A stretch of 64,000 nucleotides of DNA from Rhynchospora pubera. Lineage: Eukaryota > Streptophyta > Magnoliopsida > Poales > Cyperaceae. The notes beneath the pieces are model-generated. The model did no database searches. It was not told the origin of the DNA and saw only the letters and a program-made list of their open reading frames with translations. Positions 50,239 through 61,761 of this stretch are shown here, piece after piece. Numbering within the stretch: the stretch's first letter is position 1; each line of letters opens with the position of its first letter. A program made the translations under genes and the position numbers. Location of the stretch: NCBI GenBank assembly GCA_028095005.1, contig CM051459.1, positions 44,894,257-44,958,256 on the forward strand, written 5' to 3'.

Positions 50239-50248
50239 ATACTAATTA

Positions 50249-50656
50249 GAGTTTTGCTATGGAGAGTTGCAACTCGCCAAAGAGTCGATGAGTTGCGATC
50301 AAAACTTCTAGATCTAATTAAAAATGATCGATCCAAACCATCCAATATGATCTCCCCATTAAAATCTCCATGCAGACCAAATTTTATACATATTTTTTAA
50401 AATTTTTAAGTATTATTTTCGGATTTTTAAAAATTGTTGTTTTTTAACGGTTCAAAATTAATTAGATTAAAGATTTTCTAAAATTTTTAAAAAATACTTA
50501 AAAATTCCGAAAAAATATAAAATCTGGTCCGTATGGAGATTTCAATAGAGAGATCATATTTGATGGTTTGGATCGGCCATTTTTAACTAAATCTAGGAGT
50601 TTTTATTGCAAACTCACCGACCCTTTGGTGAGTTACAACTCACCGTAGCAAAACTC
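50249..50656. mobile_element. Fold-back (Mutator-like) MITE with 10 bp TSD
   Basis: The ends GAGTTTTGCTAYGG...GTTG are inverted copies over about 150 bp on each side of a short AT-rich centre, so the 408 bp element forms a nearly complete hairpin. It is flanked by the perfect duplication ATACTAATTA at 50239-50248 and 50657-50666; a 9-10 bp duplication with long TIRs points to a Mutator-type origin. Arms share the words GATCCAAACCATC and ATGATCTC with the family at 35702. Confidence 0.8.
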
Positions 50657-50906
50657 ATACTAATTATCCTAATTTAAGATACTAGCTAATTGTACTGTAA
50701 AAAATGTCCATTATTTCTATAAAAAACGTTTGAAATGAGAAAAAAAAACTAATTGTCCTAGTTCACCAGACAATTAGTATTATTTTTTAGGACAATTATT
50801 TTTTTCCCAAAATAGTTAGTATTCTTTCCTAATTTTTTTAGTTATGTAACTTAATTGTTCTAGTTCTGTAAGGTAATTGTTATGTCTTTGTTCTAGAAAA
50901 AAATAT

Positions 50907-50911
50907 TAATT
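50907..50911. repeat. 5' target-site duplication of the Copia element
   Basis: TAATT directly before the 5' LTR, repeated at 60584-60588 directly after the 3' LTR. Confidence 0.9.
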
Positions 50912-52665
50912 TGTTGGAGTTATGTCCTAGAAGTCAATAATTTAATGACTTAAATATTAGTTTATGTTTTGGATGATATTTTATCATCTGTTCCTAGGTT
51001 TATTATTGACAGATCATTCAGGTTGAGGATCTGAATTGTAGATCTCTGTGGATCATTCTTTAGAATGACAATAATAAATCTAAACGGTCCATAATCTTGA
51101 TAATTAACAAGGAACATTAATTATCATATAAGATTAGTATGCAAGTTAAGTGATGATTAAGTTCTACAAATCATAGGTAAAGAGTTACCAACTTAATTGC
51201 ATATGTATATGTTATGGAACATAGTACAGGACTTGACCCAACGAAATAAACATATGGATTGTGTTATGTGTCATTGTTTATTTCGTTATGATTTTGGTTC
51301 TAAGTTTGAGATGATTATCTTTTCCACATGAGGATAGGTTCTATAAATCTCGTCTACCGCTGATTCCCGTTAAGGGCTGCTATACGGACTTGATTTACGT
51401 TCTCTTGAATTGTGCGGGGAAAAGCTAATCATCAAGAAAACCGTATGTCCCTCATTAATTCACTTAGTGAGTGACGATATCTGTTTGGGCCCCTTGATGG
51501 AGTTGGATCGTATGCGCGCAACTAAGCGATCAACTCTAGATCAAGAAACGTATAATCTGCAAGAATGACACATTCCTATCTTGGATTATACGATGATATC
51601 GTGAGACATAAGAATCAAAATAGAGAAACATATTTATTCTCTTATGAAGGATTGAAATATTGTAGCAGTACACTATTTATGCGAATTGGGAATCATAACG
51701 TGTTGCTAGATACCGCTTATGATTATTGGAATTAAATAGCGATTTAATTCCATGTCCAACTTAGCATAAATCCTCAAAGGGTCACACAAAATAGAGTTTT
51801 GACCAAGACAATGCATTATTTATTTATTCGCAATAGTTCGTATTGCGGAAATATGATAAGTTGATTAATTAATTATGTACCGTTATAATTAATTAAGTCA
51901 AATGGATCATATTGAAATAAATTAATGTATTAGCTAATCCTAGAATAATTATTAATTAGTTAATAATTATTTTAGCTTGACACAATTTAATATAAATAGT
52001 TATATTAATTTATTGGGCCAATATTTATGTATTAAATATATAGCCCAATTGAAGAGCATTTGGAGTAGCTTCTAATTATGTGAATTAGAGGCCTAATTAA
52101 ATGAGATGAGAGGCCCATGTGAGCCCATAATGTGGCCGGCCCTAGTGGTAGGTGAGAGTGGCATTCTTGTAAATAGATGGTTGGTGGTAGGTAGGGATTG
52201 TGCACTATATATAGAGATGTATAGATGCAAAATTGGACTAGCTCTCTTCCCTAACCCTAGCCGCCCCCCTCTTTCTCCCTCTCTTGGCCGGCGCCATCTC
52301 TCCTCCTCTCCTCCATATGCTCATGTGTTGAGCTACAACTCTCCACCAAAATCAAATAGGTTGATTCTTGAAGAGGGTTGATCCTTAGGATTAGCTTTGT
52401 TCTAATCGAATCGCTAGCACGAATCGATTTAGACCTTGGTTAATCTCTAGGTGGACTCGAGGCGATTTGGATAAGAAAGAGAAGCACCCCATCGATTCCC
52501 ATGCCGTAGGATCGAGCCCCGCGAATACGATTTCGCGGGAGGTATAATTTCCACCTATCTCTTGTGTCGAATGGTTTAAGTACTAGATCCCTTTGTTGCT
52601 TGTGTTTTAATTGGATTAATTAATGGTAATTAGTCACAAAATTAAAATTGGGCAATTTCCTTACA
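50912..52665 (+). repeat. Copia 5' LTR (1754 bp)
   Basis: Begins TGTTGGAGTTATGTCC and ends TTTCCTTACA (TG...CA). By reading it against 58830-60583 I found only two differences: C at 51772 versus A at 59690, and T at 52472 versus G at 60390. An LTR promoter TATA (CTATATATAG at about 52205) and a CT-rich leader lie in the 3' half. The 91-codon frame at 52106 is duplicated in the other LTR and is not considered a gene. Confidence 0.97.
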
Positions 52666-52666
52666 G

Positions 52667-52677
52667 TGGTATCAGAG
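52667..52677 (+). other. Primer binding site, tRNA-Met(i)
   Basis: TGGTATCAGAG starts one base after the LTR and matches the 3' end of plant initiator tRNA-Met, the usual Copia primer. Confidence 0.93.
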
Positions 52678-55600
52678 AACATGGTCGTACTTAAGCTATT
52701 TTGACACTTAATTAAGAGAAATTGGCTAATTAACGGATTAGTAGAGATGATGCGTTTGTTTGCTGTCTGGAAATGGTATTTTCTGTGTTGTTTCGCGTTT
52801 TCCGCTTTGATAAGTTCTCTGGAAGTTTTTTCCATCTACATGAAAGTTGTAGATCTGTGGATTGTGATTCTTTTAGCATTAGATTCACATTTTTCTGAAT
52901 TAGTATGGATTTATTGTGAATAAAATGGCGACAGTGCGCAGAACCAGTTTCTGCTCGTACTGTCCTGTTTGAATGGCTTGAAAGATTTATATTTTGAATA
53001 TAAGTACCAGTATTCTATGGCTAGATTTAAAGAGGACTTGAAGCTCTTTCTGAGCATGTAGAAATTGTTGCATGACTTGGATTAATTTGTGGGTTTTCAA
53101 GTATGAAAAGGAAGATCTCGTCAGATCCAGTTTGTTGAGCAAATCGATTGTTCTAATAAACTGTACCAACTGAGAACTCCTTTAAAAATTATGTTTAAAT
53201 GTAGTTGTTCTATTTTGAGTTAGGATTCCAGGAAAATTAATTTCATAATTTTTCGTGGAAGTTTGAACCTTCAACTAGGTTAAAACATTTCGATCGACAG
53301 TCTGTTCCAGTACAGAATTTGTTGATTGTTTAGTATGTAACTCGAACTTTTTGAACTGAACTTGGTGGTTTTCTTTTCATGGATAGCTAGCCTATAGTCT
53401 AAACTAGTTTTTCTGTGTATATTGTATATATAAAAACTGGATAGAAGGTGGTCTTACAGACCAAATGGTTGAGAGGATAAGCTGAAAATCTCATAACGGT
53501 GTTTCGTGCACTTGTAAGAGATTTGTCATTTTTTATTCTCCCAGATGGTTTAAGATCTCTTCTTGAAATTTTTACTGGTAATCACAATTATGATAAGGAG
53601 CTTAAGTAATTTATTTGAGAATTTTTGGAGACCTAAAACCTTTGTTTTTATTGGATTCCATTAGTTACGTTTTTTAATAAATTACTGTTTTTCTAAGTAT
53701 TCAAATTAGTTGAAAACAATTAGAAAACTCCTTGTTTGATCTCCTTTCAGTTATGGGATGTTGAAAGAACTTTCTAAATGAATTTAAACAAGTTTTGTTG
53801 TTTAAAATTGAGAATTAGTACACGGAATTTACTTATGGCAAACAAATCGCAAAGATGCTTGAAAATCGTTAATTGAAAACAAAGTGCTTGTATGTGCTAA
53901 CTTTGTTTTGTAGGTGGATGGTGGATTTAGTATGGCTCAAGACTCAATGCCTTGTGGTTGTAAATTGAATGCATGTGTGAATGTTTGTAATGCGGCCTTT
54001 GGTGCCATTAATTAATTAATTTGTTGATTAATTTTTGATGTAACTTGTGAGGCTTGCATGCCCCTAAGGCTAGGATGGGAGTAGGATATTTTTCACATCT
54101 ATTTTGTACCTTTATTTTATATAGGATTTAGATCCTTATAGAATTTAGTGGGAGGGACAAGGATTAGATTAGTTTTGCTCCATGGACGATGTGGCGAAAC
54201 TAATGCAAGCGGGAGCCATACAAACCCACAACTATGAGATGCTTATATGTGATTGCTTGTGATTGCTATGAATTGTCATAGGCTAGGTATGGGTGTATGC
54301 TTACACGACCACCAAACAAGTGTCATATGATTGATAGTCCCAACTAAAACTCGATTAAGTGAAATCGCCCTCCTTCTCTCTATCCCCTTCACGCCGATTG
54401 TCACTCATGGCGCGGTCCGCCCAAGCGGACGTCATGGTTGCCAATTCGGTAGTCGGGGTGCAAATAGCTAAGATTTGCAAGGAGCAAATAGTGAGAGGTT
54501 ACTTTTCGATGGACCCAACTAGAGTTTGGACATCGGGGCGAAGTTTGTAAATATACTTAGATATTCACAAACCAAGAATCATATAGAATGATATGATTGG
54601 TTAGAGAACCTACCTTGTCTAATTAAGTAGGGTGACGTGCCATAGCAGGCTCTACTTGATGAAAACCGGGATCTTGGAAAACCAACTACATTTGGGACAT
54701 TAAATAAATGTAGTGGGAGTTTTATTTGTTATAAATAAAACAATTGCATAAACTAAATGACCTTAAATTGATTTTGTTATAGATGTTTAAATTGTTAATT
54801 TTGTTGCGATCAATCTTTGAAAATGTACAAACTCGTTTCTAAAAGTATTTACTTAAAGAAGTAATACCGCTTCCTAAGACACGATCTTAGTGAAAAGAAA
54901 TTTGAGTATGTCAATTCCCAAAACTTTCCTCAAACTACCCGAACGTAGCAACGCGATGATTGATTGACTTTTGGCGAAAAGTTATTCAATAAAGCGTATG
55001 GCTAATATCCTCATTTGAAATTTCTAGACCTTTGAATTAGAGAATTCATATGGACTAGATTTAACTCGTACGCTCTTATCCACTCACTCAAGAAAGTGTT
55101 CTTGGAGAAAGTAGATATTAACTCCATCATTTATGATCGAGTATAAAGAGTATGAGTTGACAAAGAAATTCTTCTTTTATACATGAACGTTTCATTGGCT
55201 TACAAATCGAAAGATTTAAGTAGCTAATTGATAACTAGAGATGTTGATCTCCGATATCAAGGATTATTGATATTGTCATACGATCTCTTTCTAGTATTAA
55301 AGGATATGATGTTACCTTCTTCGCACACTTGTTGATGCAAAAAGGTAATTGGTTAAGTATTCAAGAAATACTTTGCCAAGGTATGAGTTAAAATTTCGAG
55401 ACTCTTGATTGTGATTATGTATCACATGAGATGTTTCATTTGTCGTTTATTGGAGGCAATTTGAAAGGTTGTCCGAAATACCATGATTGTGACGATTAGA
55501 AATATTCTAATCCTAAGGTGTATTTGTCGTTCAAATATCTCACTATCTCTAATTTACACTAGTAACTTGATACTAGTTCATATGCTCGCATTTAACGAAA

Positions 55601-56539
55601 TGTGTTAGCAATGAAGAATAAGAGAATGTTCGAGAGATGTAAAGTAAACTCCGTATAGGAAATGACTTGTTCGTCTAAGTCATTACCATTGAATACGTAG
55701 AGTTATCTTTATTAAGAGTTTATTAAGGAATTGAAGGTTGCATACCTTAATCCTAACCTCTCACAACGTCTCCATTTCATATTCGATGATGGATGACTAT
55801 GTTTAGTAAAAGACAAGTTCTTTTATCATGGATTTGTTTATATGATTTCATGCATCTTGATTGAATTTGCTTGAAATAGATAAACAATTTTGAATGACAA
55901 ATAGGATGTGTAAGACTTGACATAAAGTGTTTGACTTTCATGTTATATTTTATCGCTTAGTCACATAAGTAAACGAGAATCGCATTACGAGAGTCTACGT
56001 AACGTAGAGCTCGTAATTCAATTCGATTTCAAATCGGTTGATATGCGAATCATGTTTATTAAATGACAAAAGCGCCTTTAACCTATGAAGGTTTAAGGAC
56101 AAGTGAATTAATTAGGATTTATACATATCGATGTATAAAGACCTATAAGTACTTGTGTAATGAAAGGTTGTTGATACTTTACTACTTAACCAACGATCAT
56201 TGTAGATATTAACATATCTATTTGATAAGGTATAAGTATGAACCTTTTGACTAGTTCAAAGGAGTTCAAGTGTAAAGTTGAAAGACCGTTCAAGAGAAAG
56301 AAAAAAAAAAGGTCTTATAATTAATCATGGTAAATAGTTAAGTCACATGATTTGAAATATTATCTAAAGAGTATGAAAATAGTTTCACAACTCACTCCAT
56401 GAGGAACATTATGGGAATAATGTGTTCAAGAGTGGAGGTATCGAACAATATTTTGTATAGTTCGATCGATAATAAATCAAATTGACTTATTCGACTCGTA
56501 TTAGGGAATTATGTTTGAGGACAATATTGTTTACACTGA
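52678..56539 (+). other. Retrotransposon interior without readable gag
   Basis: About 3.9 kb between the primer site and the first recognisable pol remnant. Frames are broken every few dozen codons and I could not identify gag, a zinc knuckle or protease. The stretch may be non-coding in this lineage or decayed beyond reading by eye. Confidence 0.5.
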
Positions 56540-58530
56540 ATGGTGTTCCATCGAAGTCTATTGAGGAAGATATCTTACGAGATTTTGATCTCTAAGTATA
56601 ATACTTCTCGAGATTTGGTGTTGAGAAGCTTATTTCAAGTATTGTGGACTTGTAAGCTTAAACCAAATAAGACACTATATATTTGTAGGATGCTTTATAT
56701 TAAAAGGCACTACTTCCACGAATATGATAAGAACAAAGTAGTTGTTGCTAATCATAATGTAGTCTTGATGAATTGAAATTCTCAAGAAGAAGTAGTGGGA
56801 GTAAAGTGAGCATTAAAATAGTTTATGCGTCACTACAAGAAGTACTCTTATGGGAAACTTGTCACTCCATACATGGTACTTAGTGGGAGTTGAGCGAAAC
56901 TTCATTCACAAGTTGTTTTGAAAGAAGTTTAATAGTATGCTCCTTCTAATGAAGACTCAACCATCTCACGAGTTGATGATGTTTGAGAAACTCATGGAAT
57001 ATATGAGGAGTCAAGAACTTGTTCAACAAATCGTTGTGGAAGAAGTTCATGAACCTCAAGTACCAATTCTACAAAAGATCAACGAGAGTTGATTTCCTAA
57101 GCCGTTTTGGTGCATAGGTTGTCACAACATTCTCGTACTTAGCATATGAGAATCCGTTGATAAACAAAGAAACGATGGAATGATCTGATTCCACATATAT
57201 GTTTTGAATTCATATGATCTTTAAAGTGCAATCCATGTATAACAACAAGGTATAGACCTTGGTTGATGTTCATGAAGGAGCAATCCATCAAGAACGTTTA
57301 GATCTTCAAGAGGAAAGATCGACATGGATAACAAATCGACTATGTACAAAGCGCGGTTTCTCGCTTGTAGCTATGTCTAAGTCGATGACTAATTGATTAC
57401 GTACAAAGCACAACCTCTTGCTTGTGGCTATGTATAAGTCAATAAAGATCATTCTAGCAATAATTGTATTTCATATATATTGATATATGGAAAAACACAT
57501 AAAACCGCCTTCTTCGTATGAATGAAGGAAGATGTTGTGCATTTGACACAAATCGAGGTTTTATCTAATGTATTGCTAAAAACATACGCATGCTTCAAGG
57601 ATCCATTAATGGATTAAAGCAAGTGTTGTGGAGATTGGAATAAAAGTTTTGACAAGGAAGTCAAGGAGTTGAACTTCGTCAAAAAGTATCTTGTATAAAC
57701 AAGATATTCAGTGGGAGCATAATTGTATTATTTGTATTGTTCAAGATAACAATTCATTAATTGGGAATAACATTAAGAAAAATGAATATTGTCAAGATCT
57801 CTTTGGAGAATGCTTTCTCAAATGAGAACTTGGGCGAAATCACCTTATCCTAGGAAACAAATCTATGAAGATAGATTATGATGGATGTTAGGTTTGAGCA
57901 AATATGCATATATTGACGAAGTGTTCTAGAAACACGAAAGTTACACTCCAAGAAAGGATGTCTAACTGTACGTCACATGGCATGACTTGAGTGTTTAACT
58001 CGGTCTAATGCAACTCAATTCAAGAAAGTGCATGAAATAGTTCAAGCATTCTTTCATTATGAGTTTCATTTCGTACGCCATATTTATGCATATGCCCCAA
58101 TGTGTAGTATCCAAAGGATATGACAAACAGTTGTCAAATGGATACAAGAGAGACACATTTGGACGATAATCAAGGATATCCTCGAGTACCTTATGAGAAA
58201 GAGTGATATAATGTTTCATCTCTTAAGATGAAAGAAATATCGTGTAAGTTGTTACACTAATAAAAGTTTTTCAAAAGATTGATATAATCACAATTGAGCT
58301 ACATATTTTGCTTAAAAGGTGGTGTTGTAAGTTTAGAAAGTGTTCTAAATGGAATATTACAACCGTTTCCGTCACCAAAGCAAAATACATAGCAACTTGT
58401 GAAGCAATAAAAGAAGTTTATTTTGGATCGAGTTCTTAGTTGAGTTATTATGGTTCTAAGCATCTCGAACCATAACTTACTCCTAAAGAGCACAATGTTA
58501 CATTGGAGATTCAAATATGATCTATAACGA
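56540..58530 (+). pseudogene. Decayed Copia pol (integrase, reverse transcriptase, RNase H)
   Basis: The integrase C-terminal remnant at about 56540-56800 includes KPNKTLYICRMLYIKRHYFH. The reverse transcriptase remnant at about 57220-57880 includes SMYNNKV, then a stop replacing the Trp expected next, TLVD, DMDNKSTMYKARF in another frame, and a patch equivalent to the Copia WQMDVKTAF region. The position of the catalytic YVDD motif is not intact. The RNase H remnant at about 58340-58520 includes KYIATCEAIKEVYF. Many in-frame stops and frameshifts are present, so no active enzyme is encoded. Confidence 0.8.
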
Positions 58531-58818
58531 TATCACTTGATATCATATGATGGTGATCAAGAATATATATAGGAGTATATATATATATATGGTCAAACAA
58601 TTTTTGGATAGGTTCGCGAACACAGCGAACACTCTAGCACGACCTCTACCTTGAGCAGTATACGAGATGCAGTTATGCATCCATACGTGGTGGACGTATG
58701 AGTAACTAGCTATAAGCGTATTATTTATTTTGAGGTCCGAGACATGTATATATGTAGATATATGACATTGTTCTCAATTCTTCGTTGGCTAGAAGTCACT
58801 ACTGATTGACTCTAGGCC

Positions 58819-58828
58819 AAGTGGGAGA
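58819..58828 (+). other. Polypurine tract
   Basis: AAGTGGGAGA lies one base before the 3' LTR, the typical Copia plus-strand primer. Confidence 0.9.
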
Positions 58829-58829
58829 C

Positions 58830-60583
58830 TGTTGGAGTTATGTCCTAGAAGTCAATAATTTAATGACTTAAATATTAGTTTATGTTTTGGATGATATTTT
58901 ATCATCTGTTCCTAGGTTTATTATTGACAGATCATTCAGGTTGAGGATCTGAATTGTAGATCTCTGTGGATCATTCTTTAGAATGACAATAATAAATCTA
59001 AACGGTCCATAATCTTGATAATTAACAAGGAACATTAATTATCATATAAGATTAGTATGCAAGTTAAGTGATGATTAAGTTCTACAAATCATAGGTAAAG
59101 AGTTACCAACTTAATTGCATATGTATATGTTATGGAACATAGTACAGGACTTGACCCAACGAAATAAACATATGGATTGTGTTATGTGTCATTGTTTATT
59201 TCGTTATGATTTTGGTTCTAAGTTTGAGATGATTATCTTTTCCACATGAGGATAGGTTCTATAAATCTCGTCTACCGCTGATTCCCGTTAAGGGCTGCTA
59301 TACGGACTTGATTTACGTTCTCTTGAATTGTGCGGGGAAAAGCTAATCATCAAGAAAACCGTATGTCCCTCATTAATTCACTTAGTGAGTGACGATATCT
59401 GTTTGGGCCCCTTGATGGAGTTGGATCGTATGCGCGCAACTAAGCGATCAACTCTAGATCAAGAAACGTATAATCTGCAAGAATGACACATTCCTATCTT
59501 GGATTATACGATGATATCGTGAGACATAAGAATCAAAATAGAGAAACATATTTATTCTCTTATGAAGGATTGAAATATTGTAGCAGTACACTATTTATGC
59601 GAATTGGGAATCATAACGTGTTGCTAGATACCGCTTATGATTATTGGAATTAAATAGCGATTTAATTCCATGTCCAACTTAGCATAAATACTCAAAGGGT
59701 CACACAAAATAGAGTTTTGACCAAGACAATGCATTATTTATTTATTCGCAATAGTTCGTATTGCGGAAATATGATAAGTTGATTAATTAATTATGTACCG
59801 TTATAATTAATTAAGTCAAATGGATCATATTGAAATAAATTAATGTATTAGCTAATCCTAGAATAATTATTAATTAGTTAATAATTATTTTAGCTTGACA
59901 CAATTTAATATAAATAGTTATATTAATTTATTGGGCCAATATTTATGTATTAAATATATAGCCCAATTGAAGAGCATTTGGAGTAGCTTCTAATTATGTG
60001 AATTAGAGGCCTAATTAAATGAGATGAGAGGCCCATGTGAGCCCATAATGTGGCCGGCCCTAGTGGTAGGTGAGAGTGGCATTCTTGTAAATAGATGGTT
60101 GGTGGTAGGTAGGGATTGTGCACTATATATAGAGATGTATAGATGCAAAATTGGACTAGCTCTCTTCCCTAACCCTAGCCGCCCCCCTCTTTCTCCCTCT
60201 CTTGGCCGGCGCCATCTCTCCTCCTCTCCTCCATATGCTCATGTGTTGAGCTACAACTCTCCACCAAAATCAAATAGGTTGATTCTTGAAGAGGGTTGAT
60301 CCTTAGGATTAGCTTTGTTCTAATCGAATCGCTAGCACGAATCGATTTAGACCTTGGTTAATCTCTAGGTGGACTCGAGGCGATTTGGAGAAGAAAGAGA
60401 AGCACCCCATCGATTCCCATGCCGTAGGATCGAGCCCCGCGAATACGATTTCGCGGGAGGTATAATTTCCACCTATCTCTTGTGTCGAATGGTTTAAGTA
60501 CTAGATCCCTTTGTTGCTTGTGTTTTAATTGGATTAATTAATGGTAATTAGTCACAAAATTAAAATTGGGCAATTTCCTTACA
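58830..60583 (+). repeat. Copia 3' LTR (1754 bp)
   Basis: Same length as the 5' LTR with two substitutions seen. It ends ...TTCCTTACA and is followed by the TAATT target duplication at 60584-60588. Confidence 0.97.
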
Positions 60584-60588
60584 TAATT

Positions 60589-61733
60589 GTCCAGAAAAAA
60601 TATTAATTGTCCTGAAAAAATATTAATTGTTCTGAAAAATGTTACTAATTGTCCTAGAAAAAAATTAATTATCATGAAAAAATTTTAATTATTCTAGAAA
60701 AAATGAGGTGGGGAGAAAGAGAGAAACATAGGTGTTGGAAATGTAGAGGTGAGAGAATGAGCGAAAAAAATAAATAAATAGTTAGCGCTTAATTTTATGG
60801 ATCATCCTTATCACCAATAAAAAATTTAATCCATTACAAATTATCTAATAAATAATAAATTTATCAAGTACATTTTTTAAGGAAGATGTATTAAGACTCG
60901 TGCCTTTCGTCACGCCAGATTTGTATACGTGTTATGTAAATTCATAAGAAGCCGTGTTTTTTTTTTTTATTGCCAAATTGTAATCGCGCGACACATACGC
61001 CTACTCATCAATTCTTATCAAGCACTATAGACACTCACCAAGCAACATACCGTTATATCAAATCCATTCCATAATTAAAATAACTAAGAATACACAATAA
61101 AAATAAAAAAGGACGACTAAGTAATATCCCGTGACTGCATGAATTTCACATGTTTATGGCTCTACTCGTGTCGACAGAATTTATTTATTTATTATTTTTT
61201 TAAGGTAGGGAGACGATTGTCTCTCCTACAATTTCAATTAACGAAATAGTGTCGACAGAAACTATTGCCTTCGCTCTAACCAAAATTGGTACCGTATATT
61301 TCTCAATTTTTTCTTTCCCTAAGCTAGTGCAATAATCCAATAAAAATTAGCGTCCTTGAAAGAAAATAAGAAATCAGGAAAACTTCTGGCGTAAAACGCA
61401 AAAGACAATTTTGATAAATCCTTCTGAGCGTTTTATTTTTCAAAGGATTATTATTTATTTAGTTAGATGCATTGATTACAAAATTATCAGTCTGGATTAT
61501 TCTTGAAAATAAAGATAAAACAAAGTATTTTATTTTTAAATATTCATAAAGAATCATCCAATCAGATTTCAAATTTACTTTTTTTTTATTCAAAATTTTT
61601 AATCCTTAGCTCTAAAAAACTATATTTTATAAAACACTCCAAGTTAATTGTATATTTGATGTAGCTAACTAAAGCACCCGTAATGAGGAGCATAATTGCA
61701 TAAATATATACGTGTGGAACGAAATAAATCATA
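60589..61733. other. Intergenic, no gene seen
   Basis: The first about 100 bp repeat AATTAATTGTCCTGAAAAAA-like words, continuing a similar low-complexity tract found just before the retrotransposon (50750-50910), so the element landed inside that tract. The remainder is AT-rich without a recognisable feature. Confidence 0.5.
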
Positions 61734-61761
61734 CTAGCTTTTGTATCGCGCTTCGCGCGAT
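61734..61761 (-). mobile_element. Candidate Helitron 3' terminus
   Basis: Read on the minus strand: a perfect 7 bp hairpin ATCGCGC-GAA-GCGCGAT (61761-61745), then seven bases, then CTAG at 61737-61734, followed by host T. A GC-rich stem shortly before a CTRR end inserted in an AT dinucleotide is the Helitron signature. The element body would extend rightward; no TC-type 5' end was recognised within the window. Confidence 0.5.

Larger units (their letters stand above)
50912..60583 (+). mobile_element. Complete-length Copia LTR retrotransposon, non-autonomous
   Basis: A 9672 bp element: two 1754 bp LTRs, a TAATT target duplication, an initiator-tRNA-Met primer site, a polypurine tract and a 6.2 kb interior. 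Decayed coding remnants in the plus direction occur in the order integrase C-terminus, reverse transcriptase, RNase H, which is the Copia (Ty1) order. The interior has no long open frame. The nearly identical LTRs indicate recent insertion, so the copy must have been mobilised by proteins from another element. Confidence 0.95.

Noticed and set aside
52106..52381. A 91-codon open frame, perfectly repeated at 60024-60299
   Set aside because: It lies in both LTRs, overlaps the LTR leader and looks like chance reading of a CT-rich untranslated region, not a gene pair.
54359..54550. 63-codon frame inside the Copia interior as a gag remnant
   Set aside because: No gag or zinc-knuckle motif, and no continuity with neighbouring frames.
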